A stretch of DNA of 38,866 nucleotides from Bacillota bacterium (GCA_017444985.1 JAFSVK010000052.1:1-38866); one strand, 5' to 3'; counted from the stretch's first letter, positions 8,278 through 17,657 are shown. Numbers and translations: made by a program. The notes: generated by a model not told the origin, from the sequence alone.

Positions 8278-8967
8278 TTACTGGAAATAGTAACCGACCC
8301 CCCACTTGGTATGTATGTACTTGGGATCAGAAGGTACCTCTTCTATTTTTTCCCTGAGCCTTCTCACATGAACATCCACCGCTCTGGCATCTCCCGGATA
8401 GTCCGCACCCCAAACGGTGTTGAGAAGGTTTTCTCTGCTGTATACTCTGCCGGGGTTCTTCATGAAAAGCTCTAAAAGATCGAACTCTTTTGCCGTAAGA
8501 TTTCTTTCCTTGCCGTTCAAGAAACATCTTCTGCTTTCAAGGTCTATTTCAAGCTCTCTCATTTTTATGGAGTTTACCTTAGGTGCCTCTTTTATAACGG
8601 GCTTTACGCTTCTTCTGAGTATTGCCTTTATTCTTGCCTTAAGTTCAAGTATGTTGAAGGGCTTTGTAATATAGTCGTCCGCACCGTATTCAAGCCCCAT
8701 TATCTTATCCATGTCCTCGCCCTTGGCTGTGACCATTATAATAGGCACATTGGAAAATTCCCTTATCATCTGGCATACTTCAAGGCCGTCGATCTTAGGC
8801 AACATAACATCCAAAAGTATAAGGGAGTATTCGTTTTTCTTTGCAAGTTCGAAGGCTTCTTCCCCGTCATAAGCCACATCCACAAGCATATCGTCCTGTT
8901 CGAGAGAGAACTTTATGCCCTTTACTATCAATTTTTCATCATCTACAACAAGTATTTTGTGTGCCAT
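8278..8967 (-). CDS. OmpR/PhoB-family response regulator
   Basis: The 229-aa product has a receiver domain with the acidic pair DDE, the phosphoacceptor Asp53 (LLDVMLP), the conserved Thr (MVTAKG) and Lys (ITKPFN). A C-terminal winged-helix DNA-binding domain follows (AKEFDLLELFMKNPGRVYSR and a final KWGVGYYFQ). It most resembles the WalR/YycF and PhoP group. The start is the ATG at 8967, preceded by GAGG; the frame opens at a TTG three codons earlier. It starts two bases before the comEA stop is completed, so the two are translationally coupled. Its regulon is unknown, but co-expression with comEA and comEC is notable. Confidence 0.92.
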   Translation of the reverse strand: MAHKILVVDDEKLIVKGIKFSLEQDDMLVDVAYDGEEAFELAKKNEYSLILLDVMLPKIDGLEVCQMIREFSNVPIIMVTAKGEDMDKIMGLEYGADDYITKPFNILELKARIKAILRRSVKPVIKEAPKVNSIKMRELEIDLESRRCFLNGKERNLTAKEFDLLELFMKNPGRVYSRENLLNTVWGADYPGDARAVDVHVRRLREKIEEVPSDPKYIHTKWGVGYYFQ

Positions 8968-8968
8968 A

Positions 8969-9307
8969 TCAATCAACCTCTATATACTTTTCTATCGACT
9001 TGTACTTTTCTTCGCCTATGCCCTCAACATTCATGAGAGCCTCTTTTTCCCCGAAGGTGCCGTGTTCTTGCCTGTATTTCGTGATATTTTCGGAAATGGC
9101 CCCACCTATACCGGGTATAAGGGAGAGTTCTTCTTCATCTGCGGTGTTTATATTCACCTTTATATCCTTATTTTCTTTAAGTTCAGGCTCACTGTCCTGC
9201 CTGTAGTCGGAGTTCATATACATTATATCTTTAAACCTATATGTATACCAACAACCGCAAGCAACGGAAAACAGCAAGACCGCAAGCAAAACCGCCCGTT
9301 TTTTCAT
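8969..9307 (-). CDS. comEA: ComEA-like helix-hairpin-helix DNA-binding protein
   Basis: The 112-aa protein has an N-terminal membrane anchor (residues ~4-18) and a C-terminal double helix-hairpin-helix domain starting at VNINTADEEELSLIPGIG. This is the DNA-binding domain of ComEA competence proteins, which hold incoming DNA outside the membrane. It lacks the SLBB domain that many Firmicute ComEA proteins carry between anchor and HhH, so it is a short form. GGGAG precedes the ATG by ~9 bases. It is the first gene of the operon that ends with comEC and holA; the two-component system is inserted between comEA and comEC. Confidence 0.87.
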   Translation of the reverse strand: MKKRAVLLAVLLFSVACGCWYTYRFKDIMYMNSDYRQDSEPELKENKDIKVNINTADEEELSLIPGIGGAISENITKYRQEHGTFGEKEALMNVEGIGEEKYKSIEKYIEVD

Positions 9308-9348
9308 TGTGCTTTTCTCCCTTTCGGATCATCGGCATCTTACTGCTT

Positions 9349-9377
9349 ATTGTAACACATTTTTTATAATTTTGAAA
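9349..9377 (-). promoter_or_regulatory. Probable promoter of the comEA-holA operon
   Basis: On the minus strand TTTCAA (-35, 9372-9377) is followed after 17 bases by TACAAT (-10, 9349-9354), about 42 bases upstream of the comEA start. The -35 is weak and the -10 good. Confidence 0.45.
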
Positions 9378-9420
9378 TATTTTTTTTAAATAATTTCAAA
9401 TATATTTTTGTTTACAACCG

Positions 9421-9450
9421 TTGACAGTATCTTGAATAGAGTGTTAAAAT
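9421..9450 (+). promoter_or_regulatory. Promoter of the ttcA-like/xer/ligA operon
   Basis: TTGACA (9421-9426), an 18-base spacer and TAAAAT (9445-9450) form a good sigma-A-type promoter. GGGGAG at 9467-9472 and the ATG at 9479 follow at normal distances. Confidence 0.75.
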
Positions 9451-9478
9451 AAACAAAAGACACAACGGGGAGAACATT

Positions 9479-10177
9479 ATGCAAAAGCACCGACTTTTAA
9501 GCCTTATGCGACAGGCTGTAAACGAATATTCCATGATAGATAAAAAAGATGTTATAGCTGTGGGGCTTTCGGGAGGCAAAGACTCTCTTGCTCTTCTTTC
9601 GGGCTTAAGTGCTTTCAGAAGGTTTGAAGACTACGACTTTTCTCTTTTTGCAATAACGGTGGATATGGGCTTTGGCACAGATCTTTCCGCCATAAAAAAA
9701 TATTGCGAAGAGGAAAATGTTCCCCTTCACATTGTAAATACTCAAATATCAAAAATAATATTCGACCTGCGGAATGAAACAAACCCCTGTTCTCTCTGCT
9801 CCAAAATGAGAAAAGGCGCCTTGAATGAAGCAGCCCTTTCTTTGGGATGCAACAAAGTGGCTCTCGGGCACAATAAAGACGATGCGGTGGAGACCTTTGT
9901 AATGTCTCTTTTTTATGAAGGCAGGCTCCGCTGTTTTGAGCCCGTAACAAAGCTTGACAAAACCGCCCTCACCTACATAAGACCCCTTATGTACATAGAG
10001 GAAAAAGACATACGAGGCTATGCCAATAAATACAACCTGCCCGTAACAAAAAGCGGCTGTCCCGCAGACGGCAACACCGCAAGACAAACCGTAAAAGATT
10101 TTTTAGCCCTGTCGGCAAACACCTTCCCAAACGTGGATAAGTGCATATTTTCCGCAATAAAGGAGCTTTACAAATGA
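9479..10177 (+). CDS. TtcA/TilS-family PP-loop ATPase (tRNA thiolation-like)
   Basis: The 232-aa protein carries the PP-loop ATP pyrophosphatase signature SGGKDS at residues 31-36, the NPCSLC motif (Cys104, Cys107) and a third cysteine at 194 (KSGCPADG). This is the pattern of TtcA-type enzymes, which use an iron-sulfur cluster to thiolate cytidine 32 of tRNA. The protein is shorter than E. coli TtcA (~311 aa) and belongs to the compact group common in Clostridia, so the exact target base is not certain. It is the first gene of the plus-strand operon, and its stop overlaps the recombinase start (ATGA). Confidence 0.85.
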   Translation: MQKHRLLSLMRQAVNEYSMIDKKDVIAVGLSGGKDSLALLSGLSAFRRFEDYDFSLFAITVDMGFGTDLSAIKKYCEEENVPLHIVNTQISKIIFDLRNETNPCSLCSKMRKGALNEAALSLGCNKVALGHNKDDAVETFVMSLFYEGRLRCFEPVTKLDKTALTYIRPLMYIEEKDIRGYANKYNLPVTKSGCPADGNTARQTVKDFLALSANTFPNVDKCIFSAIKELYK

Positions 10178-11226
10178 ACTATCAAACAGAAGACGACAAT
10201 AAAGCCATACTTAAAATACGAGAGCTTTTAAAACAGCTTCCCCCTATGTGCAGGGAGGTTTTTCTCTCTATGGCAAACACCACCACCCCCAAAACAAGGC
10301 TTGGCTACGCCTACGACCTGAAGCTTTTTTTCAACTACCTTGTAACCGAAAACCCCAAATTTGAGGGGAGAGACGTAGCAAGCCTAAACATATCGGATCT
10401 TGAAAATATAAAGGTTTTGGATATAAACGAATACTTAGACTATCTCTCCTACTACATAAAAGAAGATAAGGGTTCCGTCACCGAGGTGACTAACAAAGAA
10501 AACGGCAAATCACGAAAGCTTGCTTCTGTGCGTAAGCTTTTCAACTACTTTTACAAACAGGAAAAACTTTCGGGAAATCCTGCGGAAATGGTAGACTCTC
10601 CAAAGCTTAGGCAAAAGGATATTATAAGACTTGAACCCAATGAAGTGGCAGGCCTTCTTGACAACATAGAGGCCGGGGCAAAGCTTACAAAAGGGCAACA
10701 AAGGTTCCACGGAAAGACCGCCCTTAGGGACTTGGCTATAGTCACCCTCCTTTTGGGTACGGGTATAAGAGTATCGGAGCTTGTGGGGATAGATATACAG
10801 GATATAGATTTTGACAAAAACGGTCTGCTTGTAAGAAGAAAAGGTCACAAAGAAATGACGGTATATTTCGGCGAAGAGGTGGAAGAGGCACTTAAAAACT
10901 ATCTTGAAATAAGAAAGCTTGCCACCACCCTTCCGGGAAGCGAAAATGCCCTTTTCCTTTCCCTGCAAAACAAAAGGATAGGGGTCAGAAGTGTGGAAAA
11001 TCTGGTTAAAAAATACGCTCTTACCGTTACCTCCAACACCAAAATATCTCCCCACAAATTAAGAAGCACCTACGGTACACAGCTTTACAACGAAACGGGA
11101 GATATATACCTTGTGGCGGATGTTTTGGGACACAACGATGTAAACACCACAAGAAAACACTACGCACAGCAAGCCGACTCCAACAGAAGAATGGCGGCAA
11201 GAAAGGTAACGTTAAGAGAAAAATAG
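10174..11226 (+). CDS. Tyrosine recombinase, XerC/XerD-like
   Basis: The 350-aa protein has an N-terminal SAM-like core-binding domain (~residues 25-135) and a C-terminal catalytic domain. All six catalytic positions are present: Arg199 (GTGIRVSEL), Lys223 (RRKGHKE), His294 and Arg297 (PHKLRSTYG), His320 (LGHNDVN) and the nucleophile Tyr330 (KHYAQ). The start is the ATG at 10174, overlapping the previous stop by 4 bases, with AAGGAG upstream. It is a little longer than XerC/XerD (~300 aa), with an insertion near residues 95-115. No attachment site or phage gene is nearby. A housekeeping Xer-type chromosome-dimer resolvase is the likely role, although the dif site is not visible here. Confidence 0.88.
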   Translation: MNYQTEDDNKAILKIRELLKQLPPMCREVFLSMANTTTPKTRLGYAYDLKLFFNYLVTENPKFEGRDVASLNISDLENIKVLDINEYLDYLSYYIKEDKGSVTEVTNKENGKSRKLASVRKLFNYFYKQEKLSGNPAEMVDSPKLRQKDIIRLEPNEVAGLLDNIEAGAKLTKGQQRFHGKTALRDLAIVTLLLGTGIRVSELVGIDIQDIDFDKNGLLVRRKGHKEMTVYFGEEVEEALKNYLEIRKLATTLPGSENALFLSLQNKRIGVRSVENLVKKYALTVTSNTKISPHKLRSTYGTQLYNETGDIYLVADVLGHNDVNTTRKHYAQQADSNRRMAARKVTLREK

Positions 11227-11227
11227 T

Positions 11228-13171
11228 ATGAAAGAAAATATAAAACGCATAAACGAGCTTATACAAATACTCAACAAAGCCTCGGAGGTATACTACTCCG
11301 AAGGGGGAGAAATAATGAGCGACAAAGAGTTTGACACCCTTTACGATGAGCTTTCATCCTTAGAAAAGGAAACAGGCTATCAACGTTCCGACTCCCCTAC
11401 ACTGAATGTAGGCTATGAGGTAAAAAGTGGCCTTGAAAAGGTGACCCACCCTTCAAGAATGCTCTCTTTGAACAAAACCAAAAGCGTGGAGGCTCTTTCC
11501 GCCTTTGCGGGAGACACACCCTGTCTGCTGTCCTTTAAAATGGACGGTCTCACGGTGGTACTCACATACGAAAACGGCACTCTCCAAAGAGCCGTTACAA
11601 GGGGCAACGGAGAGGTAGGCGAGGATATTACCCACAACGCAAAGGTTTTTAAAAACCTGCCCCTTAAAATACCCTTTAAAGGTAGCCTTACACTGAGGGG
11701 AGAGGCTGTTATATCCTTTAAAGATTTTGAAATGACAAACAACAATATTGCCGAAGAAGAAAAATACAAAAACCCTCGAAACCTCTGCAGCGGTACCGTA
11801 AGACAACTGAACAGCGAAATTTGCAAAAAAAGAAATGTCTGTTTCATAGCCTTTGAACTTGTGGATGCCGAGGATAAAGTGTTTCAAAAAAAGAGTGAAA
11901 AATTACAATATCTGGACACTTTAGGCTTTACCACCGTAAAACGTATGTCTGTTACGGGTGGCACCATGGAAAAGGCTGTAAATAACTTTAAAGACATTAT
12001 ACCCGAAAACGAGTTTGCAACAGACGGCCTTGTGCTTACAATAGATGATATTGCCTACTCCGCTTCTTTAGGCGCTACGGCAAAATTCCCCCGAGACTCC
12101 ATAGCATTCAAGTGGCAGGACGAAACTGCCAAAACAAGGCTTTTATCGGTGGAATGGAACACCTCTCGCACGGGACTTATAAACCCCGTGGCAGTATTTG
12201 AGAGCGTAGAGCTTGAGGGCACCAGCGTATCCCGTGCCTCACTCCATAACATAAGTATATGCAGGGCTTTAAAGCTTGGCATAGGAGATGAGATAACGGT
12301 ATACAAGGCAAATATGATAATACCACAGGTGGATGAGAACCTGACCCAAAGCGACACCCTTGAGATCCCCGCCCTCTGTCCCGTGTGCGGCGAAGAAACG
12401 GAGATTGAAAACATAACCGGCAGTGAAGTTTTAAAGTGCGTAAACCCCAATTGCCAAGCTCAAAGAGTAAAAACCTTGGTGCACTTTGTTTCAAGGGATT
12501 GTATGAATATAGAGGGTCTGTCGGAGGCGGGCATAGAAAAATTTTGCCAATTGGGTATTATAGAATACTACCCCGATATATTCCTAATAAAAGACCATGC
12601 AGAGGAAATAACGAGCCTTGAAGGCTTCGGAGAAAAGTCCTTTACAAAACTTTGCGCCTCCATAGAAAAAAGCTCCCACACCTATTTGCATAACTTTTTA
12701 TATGCCTTGGGTATAAACAATGTAGGTCTTGCCACGGCAAAAATAATATGCCGACATTTTGACTACGATATAAACGCCGTAAAAAACGCCTCCCTTGAGG
12801 AACTTACGGACATTGACGGTGTAGGCCCCATAATAGCGGAGTCGGTGGTGAAATACTTTTCCCACCCCCACAATACGGAGCTTCTTGAAAAGGCTCTATA
12901 TCACCTGTCATTTGAAGCCTTTACCGCCTCGGAAAGTGCCATTACGGGCAAAAGCTTTGTGATCACGGGGGATGTGCATATATTTAAAAACAGGAAGGAA
13001 CTCAAAGAAAAAATAGAGTCCTTGGGAGGAAAGGTAACGGGTTCCGTATCCTCAAAAACGGATTACCTTATAAATAACGACCTAAACTCTACATCCTCCA
13101 AAAACAAAAAAGCCAAAGAACTTAACATTCCTATTATAACAGAAGAGGAATTTACGGAGAAAATACAATGA
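11228..13171 (+). CDS. ligA: NAD-dependent DNA ligase
   Basis: LigA seals nicks during replication and repair using NAD+. The 647-aa protein has the Ia and adenylation domains with the active-site lysine at K104 (FKMDG) and an OB domain. A four-cysteine zinc site follows (CPVC near residue 382, then CVNPNC near 403-408), with helix-hairpin-helix repeats (around residues 500-555) and a C-terminal BRCT domain (~575-647). Length is typical. It begins one base after the recombinase stop and overlaps the next gene by 4 bases (ATGA), so all are co-translated. Confidence 0.97.
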   Translation: MKENIKRINELIQILNKASEVYYSEGGEIMSDKEFDTLYDELSSLEKETGYQRSDSPTLNVGYEVKSGLEKVTHPSRMLSLNKTKSVEALSAFAGDTPCLLSFKMDGLTVVLTYENGTLQRAVTRGNGEVGEDITHNAKVFKNLPLKIPFKGSLTLRGEAVISFKDFEMTNNNIAEEEKYKNPRNLCSGTVRQLNSEICKKRNVCFIAFELVDAEDKVFQKKSEKLQYLDTLGFTTVKRMSVTGGTMEKAVNNFKDIIPENEFATDGLVLTIDDIAYSASLGATAKFPRDSIAFKWQDETAKTRLLSVEWNTSRTGLINPVAVFESVELEGTSVSRASLHNISICRALKLGIGDEITVYKANMIIPQVDENLTQSDTLEIPALCPVCGEETEIENITGSEVLKCVNPNCQAQRVKTLVHFVSRDCMNIEGLSEAGIEKFCQLGIIEYYPDIFLIKDHAEEITSLEGFGEKSFTKLCASIEKSSHTYLHNFLYALGINNVGLATAKIICRHFDYDINAVKNASLEELTDIDGVGPIIAESVVKYFSHPHNTELLEKALYHLSFEAFTASESAITGKSFVITGDVHIFKNRKELKEKIESLGGKVTGSVSSKTDYLINNDLNSTSSKNKKAKELNIPIITEEEFTEKIQ

Positions 13172-14454
13172 CAGACAATCAAAAATATATCGCCATAAAA
13201 ACAGACTTATATTTTTTGGAGGCGGCAAGAAGTATCGCCCTTTTGCAACAAAGGGAACTCCCTTCACCGTTGCAACCCCTTTTCAAAGAAACCCTTGACT
13301 TCTTTGCCCAAACGGAAAACATAGTATTTAACGACATCGAAGACAGGGATGAGTATGTTGATGAACACCTGTTTTTACTTGATGGAGCCAAGATCCTTTA
13401 TGAGGCGCTTCTTTCTACGGACTCATACTTAAGGCATATTTTAAGGAAAGTAGGCAACAAAATAAACGAAAAGGCTCTTTCGGCATCAAAAGATGATGTT
13501 ACCAAGGAACAATTCCTTGATATGCTGGAGTTTATGTTTGAAAACAACGGCAACGTAGAACCCATGCAGTACAACGAAACACTGAAAAACACTCCCCTTT
13601 TTAAAGAGGAATGTGAAGACAACAAAAAATTTAAACTTGCCTGCAGCAAGAAAACAGAGTATCTACTGAATCATCACTCCCATATACTCTCACTCAAGCT
13701 CAAGGAGATAGCGGCAGCCCTCTGCACCGAGGCACCTTCGGGCTTTAAAAAGCTTATGCCGAAACACGCCGAAAATATGGTAAAGCTTGAAAAGATACTG
13801 CAAAAAACATCTAACTTAGATACTTTGGAAGAGATAAAGAAAACCGTTACATCTTTAAAGCACTATGTAACGGGTGCTATAGACACCCTAAATGCCATAA
13901 TTCGCATACTTAACAGGCTTGATATAGTGCTCTCCCATGCCGAGTCCGAAAGCTTTATACTCCATAAAGACCTGCTTGCAAAGGACACCTTTTTCGCCCT
14001 TGTATCCGAAGACGGCAAAGAAAACAGCGAGGAGATACTTTCAAGACTGGATTCTTTCTTGGAAGATGCCAAAAACACCCCTCTTCCCACCCCCGATGAG
14101 GATGAGGATGACTACGATGATATTTCCCACATAGATAATATAACTGCCACAAGCTCCTACTTTTTTATGCTCGCCGATTTTATTAAGCCCAAAAAAGAGG
14201 ATGTATTGGCATTTATAGACAAGCAAATATCCGAAAAAGAAAACTATATGTCAGAAATCGATATCAAGCTTTGCAAAAACTATGTTTTAAGCGAGCTGAC
14301 CTACATAGAAAGAAAAGAAGACTACCTCACTCTCATGGAAAAAGCCTTCCAAAACTGCACCACCCCCGCAGAAAGACTGTCTCTCTACATACAAACCTCT
14401 ACTTTGGAGAACGATGTATCGGATCTTTATATACTTAAAAATGATTTTGAGTAA
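13168..14454 (+). CDS. Uncharacterised helical protein co-translated with ligA
   Basis: I do not recognise this 428-aa protein. It has no signal peptide or membrane segment, is predicted mostly helical, and is acidic. It has a strongly acidic stretch (TPDEDEDDYDD) near residues 308-318 between two helical regions. There is no visible catalytic motif or zinc-binding pattern. It starts inside the last codons of ligA (ATGA overlap) with GGAG 8 bases upstream, and a strong terminator follows directly. Coupled expression suggests a link to ligA or the recombinase, but no function can be assigned. Confidence 0.85.
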   Translation: MTDNQKYIAIKTDLYFLEAARSIALLQQRELPSPLQPLFKETLDFFAQTENIVFNDIEDRDEYVDEHLFLLDGAKILYEALLSTDSYLRHILRKVGNKINEKALSASKDDVTKEQFLDMLEFMFENNGNVEPMQYNETLKNTPLFKEECEDNKKFKLACSKKTEYLLNHHSHILSLKLKEIAAALCTEAPSGFKKLMPKHAENMVKLEKILQKTSNLDTLEEIKKTVTSLKHYVTGAIDTLNAIIRILNRLDIVLSHAESESFILHKDLLAKDTFFALVSEDGKENSEEILSRLDSFLEDAKNTPLPTPDEDEDDYDDISHIDNITATSSYFFMLADFIKPKKEDVLAFIDKQISEKENYMSEIDIKLCKNYVLSELTYIERKEDYLTLMEKAFQNCTTPAERLSLYIQTSTLENDVSDLYILKNDFE

Positions 14455-14457
14455 GGC

Positions 14458-14502
14458 AAAGGCTGTGAAAGCACGATTTTCGCTTTCACAGCCTTTATTT
14501 TT
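14458..14502 (+). terminator. Rho-independent terminator of the ligA operon
   Basis: A perfect 15-bp stem (AAAGGCTGTGAAAGC, 14458-14472, paired with 14482-14496) with a 9-base loop is followed by a T-rich run. It starts a few bases after the stop codon at 14454. On the minus strand it has a short T run and may weakly stop transcripts from the opposite side. Confidence 0.9.
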
Positions 14503-14611
14503 CGCCTATGAACACGGCGGACCCTCAATATCAAATCAAAGACTATGTACTCTCTCTTCTTAAACCTCAAGATTCATAAAAATTTTGCAACAAACAGCAA
14601 TGCGATGTTTT

Positions 14612-17600
14612 TTAGCTTTTGGGTTTACCGAAAAGTGCGTGTTTTATTTTTACAAGGCTTCTTAAAAGCTTTGGTTTTTTAGCAAGAACATCTATGATGT
14701 AGAGTTTTAAAAGTCCTTTATCAAGTAGAAAGAGGGTGAAAAACTTTCCCACTCTGCCTTTGTGGGCTATGACATTTTGTATCATTTCCCTCCTGCTCAA
14801 CGTTCTTGTACCTGCGGAGGATACGGGCTGTACCGTGTTTTTTACAAACTCGTATATGTTTATGCTCTTATTGGAACCGTATACCATATCCTCAAAGAAG
14901 GAGGCGGAAAATATTTTTCTGTCCGCATCTCTTGCGGCTCTTAAGTAGCCTTCAAACATAAGGGAGGCTTCATATTTTTTAAGACCCATATATTCTTTGT
15001 ATTCGGAATATATCTTAAAAAACTCTTCCACCGCCCAAAGGGCACCCTCCTGCAATTTGTTTACAACAAAGGTATCGCAGTAGTTTTTGTTTTCATCCTC
15101 AAAAAGCAAGGCTCCCTTTTCGTCAAAGCCTATACAGGAAGGCTCGGGGTCGGAGAATATGTGTTCTCTCAATAAGCCCGACACGGAGGGTTTAAAGTCA
15201 TAGTATGTTTCTATGTTATAGCCCCCTTCTTTTGCCTCGAAAACGCTTCTTTTGGTATCGGTGTGTATGAAAAGGACATCTACGGGCCTTTCCACTGCCT
15301 TTGAAAGGGCGGTCTGTATCCTTCCGCTGTAGCCCATATCAAAGGTGATGCCCTCTGTTTTAAGGTCTTTATAGTAGGCTCTTACCTTTTCCTTTGACTT
15401 TTCATGTATATCTCTATCGTATATATTATCGGTAAAGAAGCTTATAAAATCCCTAAACTCCTCTTTTGATGAAAAGGTATCACTAAGCTTGTAGCCCTTT
15501 TTTATACTTTCTTTTGCCTTATCCTCATCGCAGCAGTAAGACAAAAGGGATAGGAGGGTGGCTACGCTGTGGTTTCTGTACTCTACGGGGAGGTCGAAAA
15601 AGTCTGCCTTTTGCTCTGTCATAAATGGCAGGAGCATCCTTCTTGAAGCGTAGATATATTGGCTCTTATTTTGAGAGCCCACATACTTTTTGTATATATC
15701 AAAAGCTTTTTTAGGCAAAAAACCATCTCTTGCCATAAAGTAAATGTCTTTATTTTCTGCCTTCTTATCTATCCACTCACATAGGGAGGCTATGTGAGGG
15801 GCTATGGCATTCATACCTATAAAGTAGGGATCGCAATTAAAGTCGCTTTCACTTGAAAAACTTCTGTAAGGGTTATCGAAATACTCTCCGCAAACTATGG
15901 CGCAAAGAGTTCTGTAGCCTAAGTTTTCCAAAACAGCTTCTCTTTCAGCCACAGCTCCCATAATATTTAACCCCAAGTCGCTGCAGTTGTTGGTGGTAAG
16001 GTTTTGTATCTTGTTTTCGTATACCTCCGTAGCTTTAGGGAAAAAAGCAGTGTTTATGCCCATACTCTCAGGGTTTTCCACATCGTTTCTCCAAGTGTCA
16101 CCTATGTGGAGCATATCGGAGGGTGATATTTTAAGCTCTTTTAAAGCCGCCTTAAAAAGATTGGAGCTGTTTTTGGTAAGTCCAAGTTCGGAAGAGAGGA
16201 AAAGAGCCTCATAACCTTCATAGCCGCAATCCGAAAGTATTTCTTTAACGGTTTTTTCCCTTAAGTACATATCCGATATAAGTACAACTTTCTTACCCGT
16301 AGCCTTTGCACACTCAAAAAGTTCTCCCCCTGCCCTTCTTCTTGTTATAAGTCTTTTTTCAAGGGCTATCTCCTCTTCCATCATCTCACGGCAAACACTT
16401 TCATCTATACCGTAGAGCTTAGGCATAAAGGAGTATATCTCATCTATATATATATCCTCTCTCTTGGGGTCTGTTTTTCCGAAAGAGGCTCTTGCGTAGG
16501 CTTCCGTATCTATTCTTATAGCTTTGAAATCAGCATTTATATGAGTTTTTTCTTTAAACTTTTTGTTTAAGAGCAAAAACACATCCTCGGGTCTGTACAC
16601 CCTTCTTTTAATGAGGGTATCGAAAATATCAAAGCTTATTACCTTTTCGCTCCCCTTTATTATCATATCCTTTATGGATTCAAGACCGTAATTAAGGGGT
16701 GTTGTGATACTTTCAAAGAAGTGGTCGGATACTGTGGTATTTTCGCCGTAGGAGGGTGTAAACTCCTCTATAAGGGCAAGAGCCTTTGCCTTTTCACCTG
16801 CGGAAAAGGTGCTCTCAGCCAAGTCCTTCCACATTCTGGAGTAGTATTTTTTAGTTTCTCCGAAGTTGTCTTTTATATATTGGGGTGCCTGTCTGTCCTC
16901 CAAGAAATTTTCCACAAAGCTAAAAGCATAGCTTATATCCTGCATATTTTTGGTAAATCTCTTTAAAGTGGTCTTTGAGGCATCCGTAGAGGCATTTTCA
17001 TTTTCGCAGTAGTATATACCGTCATTTTCCACTGTGGAAAGGCTTCTTGCAAAGTAGAAAAGAGGAGAGGAAAAGGCGATATCCTCCGTCATTATAAGGT
17101 GTACATCCACCTTTTGGTAGTAGGGCATACACTTATCCCAAAGCTCTTTGGAGTATATCTTATTCCATACGGTATGCCAAGAAAAACAACTGCCCTTTTG
17201 TGCAAAATAGGTATCTCTTACCTTCTCGCCCTCCATATACTTAAAATTAAAGCACTCGTCATGGAGATTACGCACATAGTTTTCCCCGTTTACCCTTCTG
17301 AATATGGTCTTACCCACCACAATATCGCTTTTGTACTTTTCGGCACTTGCCATAAGTGTACGATAGTAGTCGGGAGTACAAAAATCATCGCTGTCGTGGA
17401 ATGTTATATACTCACCCGTCGCAATTTCGGCTCCCGCTACTCTGGCTCTGAAAAGTCCCCTGTTTTTATCGTAGGTAAGGTAGCGTATCCTCTCGTCTTT
17501 GTAGCCTTTTATGATCTCCTCCGCATTACCCGGACTGCAGTCATTTACAAATATAAACTCTATATCCTTATATGTCTGTGCCAGAAGGGATTCTATACAT

Positions 17601-17656
17601 CTGGGAAGATATTTTTCAACATTATATACGGGTATTACTACCGAAAGTTTACTCAT
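14612..17656 (-). CDS. GT2 glycosyltransferase fused to a HAD-like domain
   Basis: This 1014-aa cytoplasmic protein starts with a GT-A family 2 glycosyltransferase (residues ~1-240; SVVIPVYNVEKYLPRC, then the metal-binding DSDD at 88-91). A HAD-type domain follows (~340-560) with all motifs: FDIFDTL (343-348), LISDMYL (459-465), a Lys in GLTKN and GDTWRND (519-525). The C-terminal ~430 residues (around MARDGFLPKKAFDIY) form a region often seen with such HAD domains in polysaccharide loci. GT2 enzymes add sugars from nucleotide donors; the HAD substrate is unknown. It is the last gene of the mnmE-to-GT run, one base after the methyltransferase stop, with AGAGGA upstream. Confidence 0.85.
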   Translation of the reverse strand: MSKLSVVIPVYNVEKYLPRCIESLLAQTYKDIEFIFVNDCSPGNAEEIIKGYKDERIRYLTYDKNRGLFRARVAGAEIATGEYITFHDSDDFCTPDYYRTLMASAEKYKSDIVVGKTIFRRVNGENYVRNLHDECFNFKYMEGEKVRDTYFAQKGSCFSWHTVWNKIYSKELWDKCMPYYQKVDVHLIMTEDIAFSSPLFYFARSLSTVENDGIYYCENENASTDASKTTLKRFTKNMQDISYAFSFVENFLEDRQAPQYIKDNFGETKKYYSRMWKDLAESTFSAGEKAKALALIEEFTPSYGENTTVSDHFFESITTPLNYGLESIKDMIIKGSEKVISFDIFDTLIKRRVYRPEDVFLLLNKKFKEKTHINADFKAIRIDTEAYARASFGKTDPKREDIYIDEIYSFMPKLYGIDESVCREMMEEEIALEKRLITRRRAGGELFECAKATGKKVVLISDMYLREKTVKEILSDCGYEGYEALFLSSELGLTKNSSNLFKAALKELKISPSDMLHIGDTWRNDVENPESMGINTAFFPKATEVYENKIQNLTTNNCSDLGLNIMGAVAEREAVLENLGYRTLCAIVCGEYFDNPYRSFSSESDFNCDPYFIGMNAIAPHIASLCEWIDKKAENKDIYFMARDGFLPKKAFDIYKKYVGSQNKSQYIYASRRMLLPFMTEQKADFFDLPVEYRNHSVATLLSLLSYCCDEDKAKESIKKGYKLSDTFSSKEEFRDFISFFTDNIYDRDIHEKSKEKVRAYYKDLKTEGITFDMGYSGRIQTALSKAVERPVDVLFIHTDTKRSVFEAKEGGYNIETYYDFKPSVSGLLREHIFSDPEPSCIGFDEKGALLFEDENKNYCDTFVVNKLQEGALWAVEEFFKIYSEYKEYMGLKKYEASLMFEGYLRAARDADRKIFSASFFEDMVYGSNKSINIYEFVKNTVQPVSSAGTRTLSRREMIQNVIAHKGRVGKFFTLFLLDKGLLKLYIIDVLAKKPKLLRSLVKIKHALFGKPKS

Positions 17657-17657
17657 A

